Assembly: GCF_019097855.1 (NCBI RefSeq)
Contig: NZ_JAHRGL010000062.1
Location: 176,112 to 240,111 of the forward strand
Source: Geopseudomonas aromaticivorans
GTDB taxonomy: Bacteria > Pseudomonadota > Gammaproteobacteria > Pseudomonadales > Pseudomonadaceae
Reading direction: 5' to 3'
DNA: 64,000 nt
Shown piece by piece: positions 39,198-49,708 of the stretch (position 1 is its first letter; each line of letters begins with the position of its first letter). The translations under genes and the position numbers were made by a program. Below the pieces are notes generated by a model. That model searched no databases, was not told the DNA's origin, and worked only from the letters and a program-made list of their open reading frames with translations.

Positions 39198-40943
39198 ATG
39201 CAGCCCGAGCCACCAACGCCCGACAGCGCGCCCAGCTCGCGCGCCACCTCCGCCTGGCTGCGCTGGCTGCCGGGCCTGCTGATGCTCAGACAATATCGCT
39301 CCGAGTGGTTGCCCAAGGACCTGGCCGCCGGGCTGGTGCTGACCTCCATGCTGGTGCCGGTCGGCATCGCCTACGCCGAGGCGTCCGGGGTGCCAGGCAT
39401 CTATGGCCTGTATGCCACCATCATTCCGCTGCTGGCCTACGCGCTGTTCGGCCCCAGCCGCATCCTGGTGCTCGGCCCCGACTCGTCGCTGGCCGCGCCG
39501 ATCCTCGCCGTGGTGCTGCCGCTGTCCGGCGGCGACCCGATGCGCGCCATCACCCTGGCCAGCATGATGGCGGTGGTCTCCGGCGTGGTGTGCATCGTCA
39601 TCGGCCTGCTGCGCCTGGGCTTCATCACCGAACTGCTGTCCAAGCCGATCCGCTACGGCTACATGAACGGCATCGCCCTGGTCGTGCTGATCGCCCAGGC
39701 TCCCAAGCTGTTCGGCATCTCCATCGACAGCGAAGGCCCCCTGCTCGACCTCTGGCACCTGGCCGAGGCCATCGCCGCCGGCCAGGCCAACTGGTACAGC
39801 TTTGCCGTCGGCGGCGGCAGCCTGGCGCTGATCCTGCTGCTCAAGCCGTTCAAGCAGCTGCCCGGCATCCTCATCGTGGTGATCCTCGCCACCGTCGCGG
39901 TCGGCCTCCTCGACCTCGACGGTTACGGCGTCAAGGTGCTGGGCGACCTGCCCCAGGGGCTGCCCAGCTTCGTCCTGCCCTGGCTCAGCGGCGTGGACAT
40001 CGCCACCGTGGTGCTCGGCGGCTGCGCGGTGGCCATCGTCTCCTTCGCCGACACCAGCGTGCTGTCGCGCACCTACGCCGCGCGTACGCAGACCCAGGTC
40101 GACCCCAACCAGGAAATGGTCGGCTTGGGCGCCGCCAACCTCGCCGCCGGGCTGTTCCAGGGCTTCCCGATCAGTAGCAGCTCCTCGCGCACCCCGGTGG
40201 CCGAGGCGGCCGGCTCGCAGACCCAGCTGACCGGGGTGGTCGGCGCCCTCGCGGTGGCGGCGCTGCTGCTGGTCGCCCCGCAACTGATGCGCTACCTGCC
40301 CAACAGCGCGCTGGCCGCGGTGGTGATCGCCGCAGTGCTCGGCCTGTTCGAGTTCGCCGACCTCAAGCGCATCTTCCGCATCCAGCGCTGGGAGTTCTGG
40401 CTGTCGATGGCCTGCTTCGCTGGCGTCGCCGTGTTCGGCGCCATCCCCGGCATCTGCCTGGCCGTGGGGATCGCCGTGCTCGAGTACCTGTGGGACGGCT
40501 GGCGCCCACACTTCGCCATTCTCGGCCGGGTCAACGGCATCCGCGGCTATCACGACGTCAAGCGCTATCCGGACGCCCGCCGCGTGCCCGGTCTGGTGCT
40601 GTTCCGCTGGGATGCGCCGCTGTTCTTCGCCAATGCCGAGCTGTTCCGCGAGTGCCTGATGGAGGCCATCGAGGAGTCACCCACGACGGTAAGGCGGGTG
40701 GTGGTGACCGCCGAGCCGGTCACCAGCATCGACGTCACCTCCGCCGACATGCTCGCCGAGCTGTGTCAGACGCTGCGCGAGCGCGGCATCGAGCTGCATT
40801 TCGCGGAGATGAAGGACCCGGTCAAGGACAAGTTCAAGCGCTTCGGACTGCTGGAAGTGTTCGGCGCCAACATCTTCCAGCCCACCGTGGGCGCCGCGGT
40901 GGACGACTACCTTGCCGATCACGGGGTGGACTGGACGCCCTGA
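39198..40943 (+). CDS. SulP-family anion transporter with STAS domain
   Basis: A 581-residue inner-membrane protein of the SLC26/SulP family, whose bacterial members carry sulfate, bicarbonate or dicarboxylates. The N-terminal block [38 protein letters not shown] and the PDSSLAAPI region mark the transport domain (about residues 30-430, 10-14 segments). A cytoplasmic STAS domain with [20 protein letters not shown] lies at about 455-570. The substrate cannot be read from sequence. It precedes arcA by 109 bases in the same direction, at the place where P. aeruginosa has arcD. Confidence 0.9.
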   Translation: MQPEPPTPDSAPSSRATSAWLRWLPGLLMLRQYRSEWLPKDLAAGLVLTSMLVPVGIAYAEASGVPGIYGLYATIIPLLAYALFGPSRILVLGPDSSLAAPILAVVLPLSGGDPMRAITLASMMAVVSGVVCIVIGLLRLGFITELLSKPIRYGYMNGIALVVLIAQAPKLFGISIDSEGPLLDLWHLAEAIAAGQANWYSFAVGGGSLALILLLKPFKQLPGILIVVILATVAVGLLDLDGYGVKVLGDLPQGLPSFVLPWLSGVDIATVVLGGCAVAIVSFADTSVLSRTYAARTQTQVDPNQEMVGLGAANLAAGLFQGFPISSSSSRTPVAEAAGSQTQLTGVVGALAVAALLLVAPQLMRYLPNSALAAVVIAAVLGLFEFADLKRIFRIQRWEFWLSMACFAGVAVFGAIPGICLAVGIAVLEYLWDGWRPHFAILGRVNGIRGYHDVKRYPDARRVPGLVLFRWDAPLFFANAELFRECLMEAIEESPTTVRRVVVTAEPVTSIDVTSADMLAELCQTLRERGIELHFAEMKDPVKDKFKRFGLLEVFGANIFQPTVGAAVDDYLADHGVDWTP

Positions 40944-41052
40944 GCCCGACATTCGCCTGCGCTCAGCTGGAAAAAACGGTTTGTCACCGGCACCAAGGTC
41001 GCCGCCTGAGCTTTCTACACTGAATCAACAGCATCCACGCAAGGAGTTCCCG

Positions 41053-42306
41053 ATGGCCAAGATCAAACTCGGCGTCCATTCCGAAGCCGGCAAGCTGCAC
41101 AAGGTGATGGTCTGCTCGCCGGGCCTCGCGCACCTGCGCCTGACCCCGAACAACTGCGACGAACTGCTGTTCGACGACGTACTCTGGGTGTCCCAGGCCA
41201 AGCGCGACCACTTCGACTTCGCCACCAAGATGCAGGACCGTGGCGTCGAAGTGGTGGAGATGCACAACCTGCTGGCCGAAACCGTGCAGAACCCGGCAGC
41301 GCTGCAGTGGATCCTCGACCGCAAGCTGTCGGCCAACCAGGTCGGCGTCGGCTACGGCGAGGAAATGCGCAGCTGGCTGGAAGGGCTAGAAGCCCGTCAG
41401 CTGGCCGACTTCCTGATCGGCGGCGTAGCGGCTGCCGACCTGCTCAAGGGCCTCGGCGATAGCCGCGAGCTGAAGATGCTGGTCGACTTCCTCGGCCACA
41501 CCAGCTTCATCCTGCCGCCGCTGCCGAACACCCAGTTCACTCGCGATACCACCTGCTGGATCTACGGCGGGGTGACCCTCAATCCGATGTACTGGCCCGC
41601 ACGCCGCCAGGAAACCCTGCTGACCACGGCGATCTACAAATTCCACCCGGACTTCGCCAACGCCGAGTTCGACATCTGGTGGGGCAATCCGGACGAGGAC
41701 CACGGCGCCGCCACGCTGGAAGGCGGCGACGTGATGCCGGTGGGCAACGGCGTGGTGCTGATCGGCATGGGCGAGCGTACCTCGCGCCAGGCCATCGGCC
41801 AGGTAGCCAAGGCCCTGTTCGCCAAGGGCGCCGCCCAGCGCGTGGTGGTCGCCGGCATGCCCAGGTCGCGTGCCGCCATGCACCTGGACACCGTGTTCAC
41901 CTTCTGCGACCGCGACCTGGTCACCGTCTTTCCGGAAGTGGTCAACCAGATCGTGCCGTTCAGCCTCCGCCCCGACGACAGCAAGCCGGGCGGTCTGGAC
42001 ATCCGTCGCGAGGACCAGCACTTCATCCAGGTGGTGGCCGAGGCGCTCAACCTGAAGCAGCTGCGTGTGGTCGAGACCGGTGGCGACGCCTACGAGGTCG
42101 AGCGCGAGCAGTGGGACGACGGCAACAACGTGGTCTGCCTGTCCCCCGGAGTGGTGGTCGGTTACGACCGCAACACCTATACCAACACCCTGCTGCGCAA
42201 GGCCGGTGTGGAGGTGGTCACCATCAGCGCCAGCGAATTGGGCCGCGGCCGCGGCGGCGGCCACTGCATGACCTGCCCGATCATCCGCGACCCGCTCGAC
42301 TACTGA
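41053..42306 (+). CDS. arcA: Arginine deiminase
   Basis: Hydrolyses arginine to citrulline and ammonia, the first step of the ATP-yielding arginine deiminase pathway. The 417-residue protein has [18 protein letters not shown] and the catalytic Cys at residue 405 in [10 protein letters not shown], with the usual Glu/His of the guanidino-modifying fold in HLDTVFTF. The ATG at 41053 follows AAGGAG. It is the first gene of arcA-arcB-arcC. Only an ANR/FNR half-site (ATCAA) is visible just upstream, so oxygen control is not obvious from the sequence. Confidence 0.97.
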   Translation: MAKIKLGVHSEAGKLHKVMVCSPGLAHLRLTPNNCDELLFDDVLWVSQAKRDHFDFATKMQDRGVEVVEMHNLLAETVQNPAALQWILDRKLSANQVGVGYGEEMRSWLEGLEARQLADFLIGGVAAADLLKGLGDSRELKMLVDFLGHTSFILPPLPNTQFTRDTTCWIYGGVTLNPMYWPARRQETLLTTAIYKFHPDFANAEFDIWWGNPDEDHGAATLEGGDVMPVGNGVVLIGMGERTSRQAIGQVAKALFAKGAAQRVVVAGMPRSRAAMHLDTVFTFCDRDLVTVFPEVVNQIVPFSLRPDDSKPGGLDIRREDQHFIQVVAEALNLKQLRVVETGGDAYEVEREQWDDGNNVVCLSPGVVVGYDRNTYTNTLLRKAGVEVVTISASELGRGRGGGHCMTCPIIRDPLDY

Positions 42307-42386
42307 TTCGCCAGCGCGGCGGCCCCGCCCGGCCGCCGCGCTGGCCACAGCCCAGGCAGCCCCGATTCCCCGAGAGGTAGTCCGTC

Positions 42387-43397
42387 ATGGCGTTCAACAT
42401 GCACAACCGCAACCTGCTCAGCCTGATGCACCACAGCACCCGCGAACTGCGTTACCTCCTCGACCTGTCGCGCGACCTCAAGCGCGCCAAGTACACCGGC
42501 ACCGAACAGCAGCACCTCGGCCGCAAGAACATCGCGCTGATCTTCGAGAAGACCTCCACCCGCACCCGCTGCGCCTTCGAGGTGGCCGCCTACGACCAGG
42601 GCGCCAGCGTCACCTACATCGATCCGGGCTCCTCGCAGATCGGCCACAAGGAAAGCATGAAGGACACCGCCCGGGTGCTCGGGCGCATGTACGACGCCAT
42701 CGAGTATCGCGGCTTCAGTCAGGAGATCGTCGAGGATCTGGCCAAGTACGCCGGCGTGCCGGTGTTCAACGGCCTGACCGACGAATATCACCCGACCCAG
42801 ATGCTCGCCGACGTGCTGACCATGCGCGAGCACAGCGACAAGCCGCTGCACGAGATCAGCTACGCCTACCTGGGCGACGCGCGCAACAACATGGGCAACT
42901 CGCTGCTGCTGATCGGCGCCAAGCTCGGCATGGACGTGCGCATCGCCGCGCCCAAGGCGCTGTGGCCGAGCGACGAGCACGTCGCCGCCTGCCGGAAGTT
43001 CGCCGAGGAGAGCGGCGCCCGCCTGCTGCTCACCGAGGACGCCCAGGCCGCGGTCAAGGGCGTGGACTTCGTCCACACCGACGTCTGGGTGTCGATGGGC
43101 GAGCCGGTGGAAGCCTGGGGCGAGCGCATCCAGCAGCTGCTGCCCTACCAGGTCAACACGGAACTGATGAAGGCCACCGGCAATCCGCGGGTCAAGTTCA
43201 TGCACTGTCTGCCGGCCTTCCACAACAGCGAGACCAAGGTCGGCCAGCAGATCGCCGCGCAATATCCGCACCTGGCCAACGGCATCGAGGTGACCGAGGA
43301 CGTCTTCGAGTCACCCTGGTGCATCGCCTTCGACCAGGCGGAAAACCGTATGCACACCATCAAGGCGATCCTGGTCGCAACCCTGGCGGACGTGTGA
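42387..43397 (+). CDS. arcB: Catabolic ornithine carbamoyltransferase
   Basis: Splits citrulline with phosphate into ornithine and carbamoyl phosphate. The 336-residue protein has the carbamoyl-phosphate site [13 protein letters not shown] (S57-R61), [12 protein letters not shown], and FMHCLPAFH with the substrate-contacting Cys. The N-terminus [18 protein letters not shown] is that of the catabolic ArcB type rather than anabolic ArgF, in agreement with its place between arcA and arcC. Confidence 0.96.
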   Translation: MAFNMHNRNLLSLMHHSTRELRYLLDLSRDLKRAKYTGTEQQHLGRKNIALIFEKTSTRTRCAFEVAAYDQGASVTYIDPGSSQIGHKESMKDTARVLGRMYDAIEYRGFSQEIVEDLAKYAGVPVFNGLTDEYHPTQMLADVLTMREHSDKPLHEISYAYLGDARNNMGNSLLLIGAKLGMDVRIAAPKALWPSDEHVAACRKFAEESGARLLLTEDAQAAVKGVDFVHTDVWVSMGEPVEAWGERIQQLLPYQVNTELMKATGNPRVKFMHCLPAFHNSETKVGQQIAAQYPHLANGIEVTEDVFESPWCIAFDQAENRMHTIKAILVATLADV

Positions 43398-43410
43398 AAG
43401 GAGAACCCGC

Positions 43411-44337
43411 ATGCGACTAGTCATCGCCTTGGGCGGCAACGCCCTGCTGCGCCGTGGCGAAGCCATGACCGCGGAGAACCAGCGCGACAACGTGCGCATC
43501 GCCTGCCAGCAGATCGCCAAGGTGGCCGCCGGCAACCAGCTGGTGATCGCCCACGGCAACGGCCCGCAGGTCGGCCTGCTGGCGCTGCAGGGCGCGGCCT
43601 ACGATGCCGCCAACCCCTACCCGCTGGACGTGCTCGGCGCCGAAACCGAAGGCATGATCGGCTACATGATCGAACAGGAGCTGGGCAACCTGCTGCCGGT
43701 CGAGCTGCCCTTCGCCACCATCCTCACCCAGGTCGAGGTGGATGGCGCCGATCCGGCCTTCCACAAGCCGACCAAGCCGATCGGCCCGGTCTACCCGAAG
43801 GAAGAAGCCGAGCGCCTGGCCCGGGACAAAGGCTGGAGCATCGCCCCGGATGGCAACCAGTTCCGCCGCGTGGTGCCCAGCCCGCGACCGCAGCGCATCA
43901 TCGAGATCCGCCCGATCCAGTGGCTACTGGAAAAGGGCGCGGTGGTGATCTGCGCCGGCGGCGGCGGCATCCCGACCCTGTACCGGGACGGCAAGCTGCT
44001 CGGTGTGGAAGCGGTGATCGACAAGGACCTCTGCTCGGCCCTGCTGGCCGAACAGCTGGCAAGCGACCTGCTGGTGATCGCCACCGACGTCGACGCAGCC
44101 TACCTCGACTGGGGCAAGCCGACGCAGCGAGCCATCGCCCAAGCGCACCCGGACGAGCTGGAGCGCTTGGGCTTCGCCGCCGGCTCCATGGGCCCGAAGG
44201 TGCAGGCCGCCTGCGAGTTCGCCCGCCACACCGGCAAGGTGGCGGTGATCGGCTCGCTGCGGGATATCGAGGCGATCGTCCAGGGCAGCGCCGGTACCCG
44301 CGTCAGCACGGAGCGAGCAGGCCTGACTCTCCGCTGA
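43411..44337 (+). CDS. arcC: Carbamate kinase
   Basis: Last step of the arginine deiminase pathway: makes ATP from carbamoyl phosphate and ADP. The 308-residue amino-acid-kinase fold shows [46 protein letters not shown] and [15 protein letters not shown]. It starts 13 bases after the arcB stop with AAAGGAG upstream. A MITE-like repeat lies between its stop and the convergent ppk2. Confidence 0.97.
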   Translation: MRLVIALGGNALLRRGEAMTAENQRDNVRIACQQIAKVAAGNQLVIAHGNGPQVGLLALQGAAYDAANPYPLDVLGAETEGMIGYMIEQELGNLLPVELPFATILTQVEVDGADPAFHKPTKPIGPVYPKEEAERLARDKGWSIAPDGNQFRRVVPSPRPQRIIEIRPIQWLLEKGAVVICAGGGGIPTLYRDGKLLGVEAVIDKDLCSALLAEQLASDLLVIATDVDAAYLDWGKPTQRAIAQAHPDELERLGFAAGSMGPKVQAACEFARHTGKVAVIGSLRDIEAIVQGSAGTRVSTERAGLTLR

Positions 44338-44383
44338 ACATCACGCTTGACCGCCAAGGCCCGTCGGCATGGCCGCGGCCTTT

Positions 44384-44540
44384 GGAAACGCTGAAAGCCA
44401 CTTCCCGTCGCTCCCGCGAAGGCGGGAGTCCAGGTGCTACGGGCCTTCTGGATGATTCCCCTTCGGGCCAGCGCAAGCGCTGTTCAGCGATGAAGCCGCT
44501 GTCCCGCTTACGCGGGAATGACGATTACTTCAGCGTTTCC
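44384..44540. repeat. MITE-like repeat with 12-bp terminal inverted repeats
   Basis: A 157-bp element bounded by GGAAACGCTGAA (44384-44395) and its exact complement TTCAGCGTTTCC (44529-44540). Inside are two REP-like palindromes, CTCCCGCGAAGGCGGGAG near the left end and a CCCGCTTACGCGGG unit near the right. It has no coding capacity. It lies between the convergent arcC and ppk2. A related copy is at 61819-61914. Confidence 0.75.
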
Positions 44541-44589
44541 CTTGGCCTGATCTGCCGGCCAACGCCTGTGCCGTGATGGCAGCGGAGCA

Positions 44590-45414
44590 TCAAAAGCGCT
44601 CCTCGACCATCCTGAACGGATACGGCGCGGCCTTGTAGCTGCCAATCTTGGCGCGTTTGGGCAGCTTGACCTTCTCCTGCTTGGTGATGTCCTCGTAGGG
44701 TATGTGCTGCAGCAGGTGGCTGATGATATTCAGGCGCACCCGCCGCTTTTCCTCGGAGTTCGCCACGTACCAGGGAGCCCAGGGGGTGTCGCTGGCCGCG
44801 AACATTTCGTCGCGGGCACGGGTGTACTCGTCCCAGCGGGTGAAGGATTTCAGGTCCATGGGCGACAGCTTCCAGATCTTGCGGCCATCGTCGATGCGGT
44901 CCTCCAGGCGCCGCTGCTGCTCCTCGGCACTCACCTCGAGCCAGTACTTGATCAGGATGATCCCGGACTCGACCATCATCTTCTCGAACAGCGGCACTAC
45001 GTTGAGGAAGCGCTTGGTCTGCTCCTCGGTGCAGAAACCCATCACCCGCTCGACACCGGCGCGGTTGTACCAGCTGCGGTCGAAGATCACCACTTCGCCG
45101 GCCGCCGGCATGTGGGCGAGGTAGCGCTGCCCATACATCTGGGTCTTTTCCCGGTCACTGGGCGCCGGCAGCGCCACCACGCGGAACACCCGCGGGCTGA
45201 CCCGCTCGGTGATCGCCTTGATCGTGCCGCCCTTGCCCGCGCCATCGCGGCCCTCGAAGACCACGCACACCTTCAGGCCCTTGGCCACCACCCACTCCTG
45301 CAGCTTGACCAGCTCGACGTGCAGCTGCTTCAGCGCCTGTTCGTAGTCCTTGCGACCCAGCCGTTCCTTCTCGGCCGAAAGCTCAGCCGCCTGTTTCTTC
45401 TTCTGCTTGGCCAT
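44590..45414 (-). CDS. ppk2: Polyphosphate kinase 2
   Basis: A class I PPK2 that moves phosphate between polyphosphate and nucleotides, preferentially making GTP or ATP from diphosphates. The 274-residue P-loop protein has Walker A FEGRDGAGKGG (53-63), the Walker B region VIFDRSWYNRAGVE (D112), and the lid region RRLEDRIDDGRKIWKLSPMD. The length is typical of the single-domain form. It is convergent with arcC across the MITE-like repeat and divergent from the DUF5064 gene. Confidence 0.95.
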   Translation of the reverse strand: MAKQKKKQAAELSAEKERLGRKDYEQALKQLHVELVKLQEWVVAKGLKVCVVFEGRDGAGKGGTIKAITERVSPRVFRVVALPAPSDREKTQMYGQRYLAHMPAAGEVVIFDRSWYNRAGVERVMGFCTEEQTKRFLNVVPLFEKMMVESGIILIKYWLEVSAEEQQRRLEDRIDDGRKIWKLSPMDLKSFTRWDEYTRARDEMFAASDTPWAPWYVANSEEKRRVRLNIISHLLQHIPYEDITKQEKVKLPKRAKIGSYKAAPYPFRMVEERF

Positions 45415-45491
45415 GCGCCAACCTCCATCGATTCATGAACACGCCAGCTACACTCAGACTGTCTGCAATTTCACCTATTGGGAGTGTAGTA

Positions 45492-45857
45492 ATGTTCGAG
45501 CCCGGCCACGTGCACATGACCAATCCGGTGGGCAGCTTCGGCCTGCCGCCCTACAACATCGATGGCTATTACGAAGTGCGCACTGGCGGCAAGGACGGGC
45601 CGTTCGTGCACTTCCGGATGGTTGGCCAGATCGACGGCAAGCCTTTCGAGGAAGAGTTCGATATGTCCCACGACACCGTGTTCAACTTCGCCAGTGTGAT
45701 GGGCAAGCTCGCGGTCAAGCATGGGATGCCGCCCAACAACAGCCCGGTCATGCGCAACCACAAGGATTACGACGCGGTGTTCGAGGACATCCGCGCCAAA
45801 CTCAAGGTGGCCGTCGGCGGGCCGCTGAGCGCCCATGACCCCAACCGGGATGCCTGA
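45492..45857 (+). CDS. DUF5064 family protein
   Basis: A 121-residue cytoplasmic protein starting MFEPGHVHMTNPVGSFGLPP and ending in an Ala/Asp tail. Its overall pattern (PPYNIDGYYEVR, DMSHDTVFNFA) matches the Pseudomonas DUF5064 family, which has no known function. The ATG at 45492 with GGGAGTG upstream is preferred; the open frame continues 19 codons further upstream without conservation. A hairpin lies about 110 bases downstream. Confidence 0.75.
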   Translation: MFEPGHVHMTNPVGSFGLPPYNIDGYYEVRTGGKDGPFVHFRMVGQIDGKPFEEEFDMSHDTVFNFASVMGKLAVKHGMPPNNSPVMRNHKDYDAVFEDIRAKLKVAVGGPLSAHDPNRDA

Positions 45858-45966
45858 CCGCGCCGGGCCCTGAACCTGCGGCTGACAGATCCATCCCCGG
45901 CCCCTCGCTGCCGACCGGCGAGACGCAGAGCCATTTTCAGCGCAGCTCGTAGGCCTCGGCCACGCT

Positions 45967-45988
45967 GGGCGGGCCCAAGAGCCCGCCC
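45967..45988. terminator. Hairpin between DUF5064 and glutamate-synthase-like genes
   Basis: An 8-bp stem, GGGCGGGC at 45967-45974 with GCCCGCCC at 45981-45988, and a 6-base loop between two convergent genes. No T-tract. Confidence 0.5.
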
Positions 45989-46012
45989 GGTGCGGGCTCG
46001 TCCGTGGCGCCC

Positions 46013-47638
46013 CTAGACTTCGGCGACCATCGCCGCGGGCGCGAAACTGTCGGCCTGCGCCATCTGCCACATGCGCGCATAGAACTCGCTCTCGATCGGC
46101 GCGCGGAGCAGCGCGCCCGGCTCGAGGAACACGTGCAGCTGGGAAAACAGCTTGATTTCCGTGGTGGAGATCCGCCGCACCAGATGCCTGGGCTCCAGCT
46201 GGGCCGGATGTTCGAGGCCGGCGGCGGCGAGCATTTCGGCCAGCGCCTTGAGCGTGCTGCGGTGGAAGTTGTGCACCCGCTCGGCCTTGTCCGGCACCAC
46301 CAGCGCGCGCTGGCGCAGCGGGTCCTGGGTCGCCACGCCCGTCGGGCACTTGTTGGTATGGCAGCTCTGCGACTGGATGCAGCCGATGGCGAACATGAAG
46401 CCGCGCGCCGAGTTGGCCCAGTCGGCGCCGATGGCCAGTACGCTGGCGATGTCGAAGGCGCTGACGATCTTGCCGCTGGCACCGAGGCGAATCTTGTCGC
46501 GCAGGTTCAGGCCGACCAGGGTGTTGTGCACGAACAGCAGGCCCTCGCGCATCGGCACGCCGATATGGTCGGTGAATTCGCGCGGCGCCGCACCGGTGCC
46601 GCCCTCCTTGCCGTCGACGACGATGAAGTCGGGCAGGATGCCCGTCTCCAGCATGGCCTTGGCGATGGCCATGAACTCCCACGGATGACCGAGGCAGAAC
46701 TTGAAGCCGACCGGCTTGCCGGCGGACAGCTCGCGCAGGCGGGCGATGAACTGCAGCAGCTCGATCGGCGTGGCGAACTCGCGGTGGCGCGCCGGCGACA
46801 CACAGTCCTCGCCCTGGGCGACGCCGCGGGTGGCGGCGATTTCCGGGGTGACCTTGTGCCGGGGCAGGATGCCGCCGTGGCCGGGCTTGGCGCCCTGGCT
46901 GAGCTTGATCTCGATCATCTTCACCTGCGGATCGCTGGCTTGCAGGGCGAAGCGCTGCGGATCGAAGCGGCCGTCCGCCGTGCGGCAGCCGAAGTAGCCG
47001 CTGCCCAGCTCCCAGATCAGGTCACCGCGGTGCTCGCGGTGATACGGGCTGATGCTGCCCTCGCCGGTGTCGTGGGCGAAGCCACCGAGCGCGGCGCCCT
47101 GGTTCAGTGCGCGGATGGCGTTGGCGCTCAGTGCGCCGAAGCTCATCGCCGAGATGTTGAAGATCGATGCCGAGTAGGGTTGCCGGCACTGCGGCCCGCC
47201 GACCGTGACGCGAAAGCCCGCCGGATCGACAGGCTCGGCCGGCAGCATGGAGTGGCCGATGAACTCGAAGCCGGGCTGGTAGACGTCGCTGAGCGTGCCG
47301 AAGGCCTTTTCCGCACTCTCGCTCTTCGCCCGCGCATAGACCAGCGAGCGCTGCGTGCGGGAGAACGGCAGCTGCTCGTCATCGCCTTCCAGCAGGTACT
47401 GGCGCACTTCCGGACGGATGAACTCCACCAGGTAGCGGATATTGCCGAGCACCGGATAGTTGCGCCGCACCGCATGCTGCGTCTGGCGCAGATCGTTGAT
47501 CCCCACCAGGCTGAGCACGCCGCTGATCAGGGTCAGTGGCCACAACCCCGGCTCGCTGGTCAGAAACGGCAGGCTGCCTAGGGTGAACACCACGCAGCCG
47601 ACGAAACAGGCATAACGACTCAGCAACGACACACTCAT
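46013..47638 (-). CDS. FMN-binding glutamate synthase family protein
   Basis: A 541-residue membrane-anchored protein. Two hydrophobic stretches at the N-terminus (about 6-24 and 32-46) precede a GltS-like FMN/Fe-S domain with FNISAMSFGALS, AHDTGEGSISPYH, KLSQGAKPGHGG, VDGKEGGTGAAP and the cluster-binding Cys block CIQSQSCHTNKCPTGVATQ. It lacks the glutamine amidotransferase domain of true glutamate synthase, so ammonia-dependent or unrelated oxidoreductase chemistry is likely; the substrate is unknown. The ATG at 47638 follows GAGGAAG. The Kef-like antiporter lies 13 bases upstream in the same direction. Confidence 0.88.
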   Translation of the reverse strand: MSVSLLSRYACFVGCVVFTLGSLPFLTSEPGLWPLTLISGVLSLVGINDLRQTQHAVRRNYPVLGNIRYLVEFIRPEVRQYLLEGDDEQLPFSRTQRSLVYARAKSESAEKAFGTLSDVYQPGFEFIGHSMLPAEPVDPAGFRVTVGGPQCRQPYSASIFNISAMSFGALSANAIRALNQGAALGGFAHDTGEGSISPYHREHRGDLIWELGSGYFGCRTADGRFDPQRFALQASDPQVKMIEIKLSQGAKPGHGGILPRHKVTPEIAATRGVAQGEDCVSPARHREFATPIELLQFIARLRELSAGKPVGFKFCLGHPWEFMAIAKAMLETGILPDFIVVDGKEGGTGAAPREFTDHIGVPMREGLLFVHNTLVGLNLRDKIRLGASGKIVSAFDIASVLAIGADWANSARGFMFAIGCIQSQSCHTNKCPTGVATQDPLRQRALVVPDKAERVHNFHRSTLKALAEMLAAAGLEHPAQLEPRHLVRRISTTEIKLFSQLHVFLEPGALLRAPIESEFYARMWQMAQADSFAPAAMVAEV

Positions 47639-47651
47639 CCGCACTTCCTCT

Positions 47652-49484
47652 TCATTTGGCTTCTTTCGCGGTTATCGGCGCTTCCCGCAGATCATTGTCG
47701 AACAGCGTTTGCAGGTCGTCGTAGTAGGCATGGGCAGTCTTGAGGCTGGCATCCTTGTCGCTGGCGACCTCGTACAAGGCACTCAGCATCCGCTCGTCAT
47801 GCCGGCGGAAGCGCTGGATGCGCAGCTCCGCCTGCTCCTCGCTCAACCCCAATCCCAACAGGACCCGCCGGCCCATCTCTAGGCTGGCGTGGAACGTCTC
47901 GCGCACCGGCCCGGCCTGGATATCGAGCAGCGCGTGCAGTTGCTGCCAGTCACGGGCGCGGGTGATGACCTTCATGTGCGGATAGCGATGGCGGATCAGC
48001 CGGGCGGTGTCAAGGTTGGCCTGCGCGTCATCCGTGGCGATGATGAAGAACTCCGCCTGCTCGGCCCTGGCCGCATGGAGGAGCTCCAGATGCAGGGGAT
48101 TGCCGTAATAGATCGGCAGATTGCTGATATTGCGGGTCAGCTCGACGGCCTCGACCGAGGTATCGAAGGCCACGAAGGGCACGCGCTGCGCATGCAGGAT
48201 GCGCGCGACGATACGTCCGACCCGCCCCATGCCCATGATCACCACGCGCGCCTCATGGGCGTCGACCGTCTCCGCCGGCGCCCTGGCGGCCTCCGGCGCA
48301 GCGGGCTTGATCAGCCGCGACAGCAGCAGGAGCACCAGCGGCGTCAGGGCCATCGACAGGGTGATGGTCAGCACCAGCAGGTCATGCACCCGCGCGCTGA
48401 ACAGCTCATGGTCACCGGCGATCTTGAACACCACGAAAGCGAATTCGCCGCCGGAGGCGAGCATCACCCCCAGACGCAGGGCCTCCAGCGGCTTCAGGTG
48501 CCCGGGGAACAGGCCGACCAGACTGGCCAGCAGCAGCTTGACCAGCAGCAGCAGCACCGTCAGGCCCAGCACCACCCAGAACGACTCCAGCAGCAGCCCC
48601 AGGTTGGCGCTCATGCCCACGCTGAGGAAGAACAGCCCCAGCAACATGCCCTTGAACGGCTCGATCTTGGCTTCGATGGCGTGCCGGTATTCCGAGTCGG
48701 CCAGCAGCACGCCGGCGATGAATGCCCCCAGCGCCATGGACATGCCGACCCACTCCATCAGCAGGGCACTGCCCATCACCACCAGCAGCGCCAGCGCCGT
48801 GAAGATGTCCTGCAGCCCGGACTTGGCGACGAAGCGCAACACCGGGCGCAGCAGGTAGCGCCCGCCGACGATCAGACCCGCCACGCAGCCAACCACCTTG
48901 AGCAGTTCGACGACACTGTCGCCGTGACTCATCTCCGGCCGGCTGACGCCACTGAGCAGGGGCACCAGGGCCATCAGCGGAATGGCCGCGATGTCCTGGA
49001 ACAGCAGGATGGAGAACGCCAGCCGGCCATGCGGGCTGTGCAGCTCATGGCGCTCGGCCAGCAACTGCAGCGCGAAGGCCGTCGAGGACAGCGCCAATCC
49101 CAGGCCCAGAATCACCGCGCTGTTCCAGCGCTGATCGAACAGATACATCGCTATCGCGCCGATGCCCGCCCCGCAAAGCAATACCTGGGCCAGCCCCGCG
49201 CCGAACACTGCGCGGCGCATCAGCCACAGCCGCTTGGGCGACAACTCCAGGCCGATGATGAACATCAGCATCACCACGCCCAGCTCGGAGATCTGGGCAA
49301 CACTGGCGGGATGGGCGATCAGCCCCAGCACGCTGGGACCGATCAACACCCCGCCCACCAGATAGCCCAGGACGGCGCCCAGCTGCAGGCGCTTGGCCAG
49401 TGGGACCAGCACCACCATGGTGAGAAGACAGACAACACTGGCCTGCAACAGGCCCGCCCCATGTTCCACTACGCAACTCCTCAT
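47652..49484 (-). CDS. CPA2-type cation:proton antiporter (Kef-like) with TrkA-N domain
   Basis: A 610-residue membrane protein. About 12-13 segments (residues 12-390) carry the family blocks GYLVGGVLIGP, LFQDIAAIPLMA (the ion-site Asp) and GAFIAGVLLADSEY. A cytoplasmic nucleotide-binding RCK/TrkA-N domain (about 410-530) has VVIMGMGRVGRIVA. It resembles KefB/KefC, glutathione-gated K+ efflux systems, but no KefF/KefG ancillary gene is adjacent. It pairs with the glutamate-synthase-like gene 13 bases downstream. K+ or Na+ specificity cannot be decided here. Confidence 0.9.
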   Translation of the reverse strand: MRSCVVEHGAGLLQASVVCLLTMVVLVPLAKRLQLGAVLGYLVGGVLIGPSVLGLIAHPASVAQISELGVVMLMFIIGLELSPKRLWLMRRAVFGAGLAQVLLCGAGIGAIAMYLFDQRWNSAVILGLGLALSSTAFALQLLAERHELHSPHGRLAFSILLFQDIAAIPLMALVPLLSGVSRPEMSHGDSVVELLKVVGCVAGLIVGGRYLLRPVLRFVAKSGLQDIFTALALLVVMGSALLMEWVGMSMALGAFIAGVLLADSEYRHAIEAKIEPFKGMLLGLFFLSVGMSANLGLLLESFWVVLGLTVLLLLVKLLLASLVGLFPGHLKPLEALRLGVMLASGGEFAFVVFKIAGDHELFSARVHDLLVLTITLSMALTPLVLLLLSRLIKPAAPEAARAPAETVDAHEARVVIMGMGRVGRIVARILHAQRVPFVAFDTSVEAVELTRNISNLPIYYGNPLHLELLHAARAEQAEFFIIATDDAQANLDTARLIRHRYPHMKVITRARDWQQLHALLDIQAGPVRETFHASLEMGRRVLLGLGLSEEQAELRIQRFRRHDERMLSALYEVASDKDASLKTAHAYYDDLQTLFDNDLREAPITAKEAK

Positions 49485-49708
49485 GCCCGCTTCGCCGCCC
49501 GACAGCGGCGAAGACCGAAACCTACGAAAGCCATCGTGACGCGCGGTTCGAGCTGGCGCACCGCGACATCCGCGTCATAGACCTGAAAATCCCCAAGGAT
49601 ATCCGATGCTTGCGTGACCAATACGACAAAGCATGCCGCGGCAGCGCGTGGGCGCTTGGGCCGGGCGCTGCTAAGATCAGGTTTTTCTTCCGCAAGAGGA
49701 TTGCCGCC

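Noticed and set aside
40944-41052. ANR/FNR box upstream of arcA
   Set aside because: Only the half-site ATCAA is present; the left TTGAT half is absent at the required 4-base spacing.
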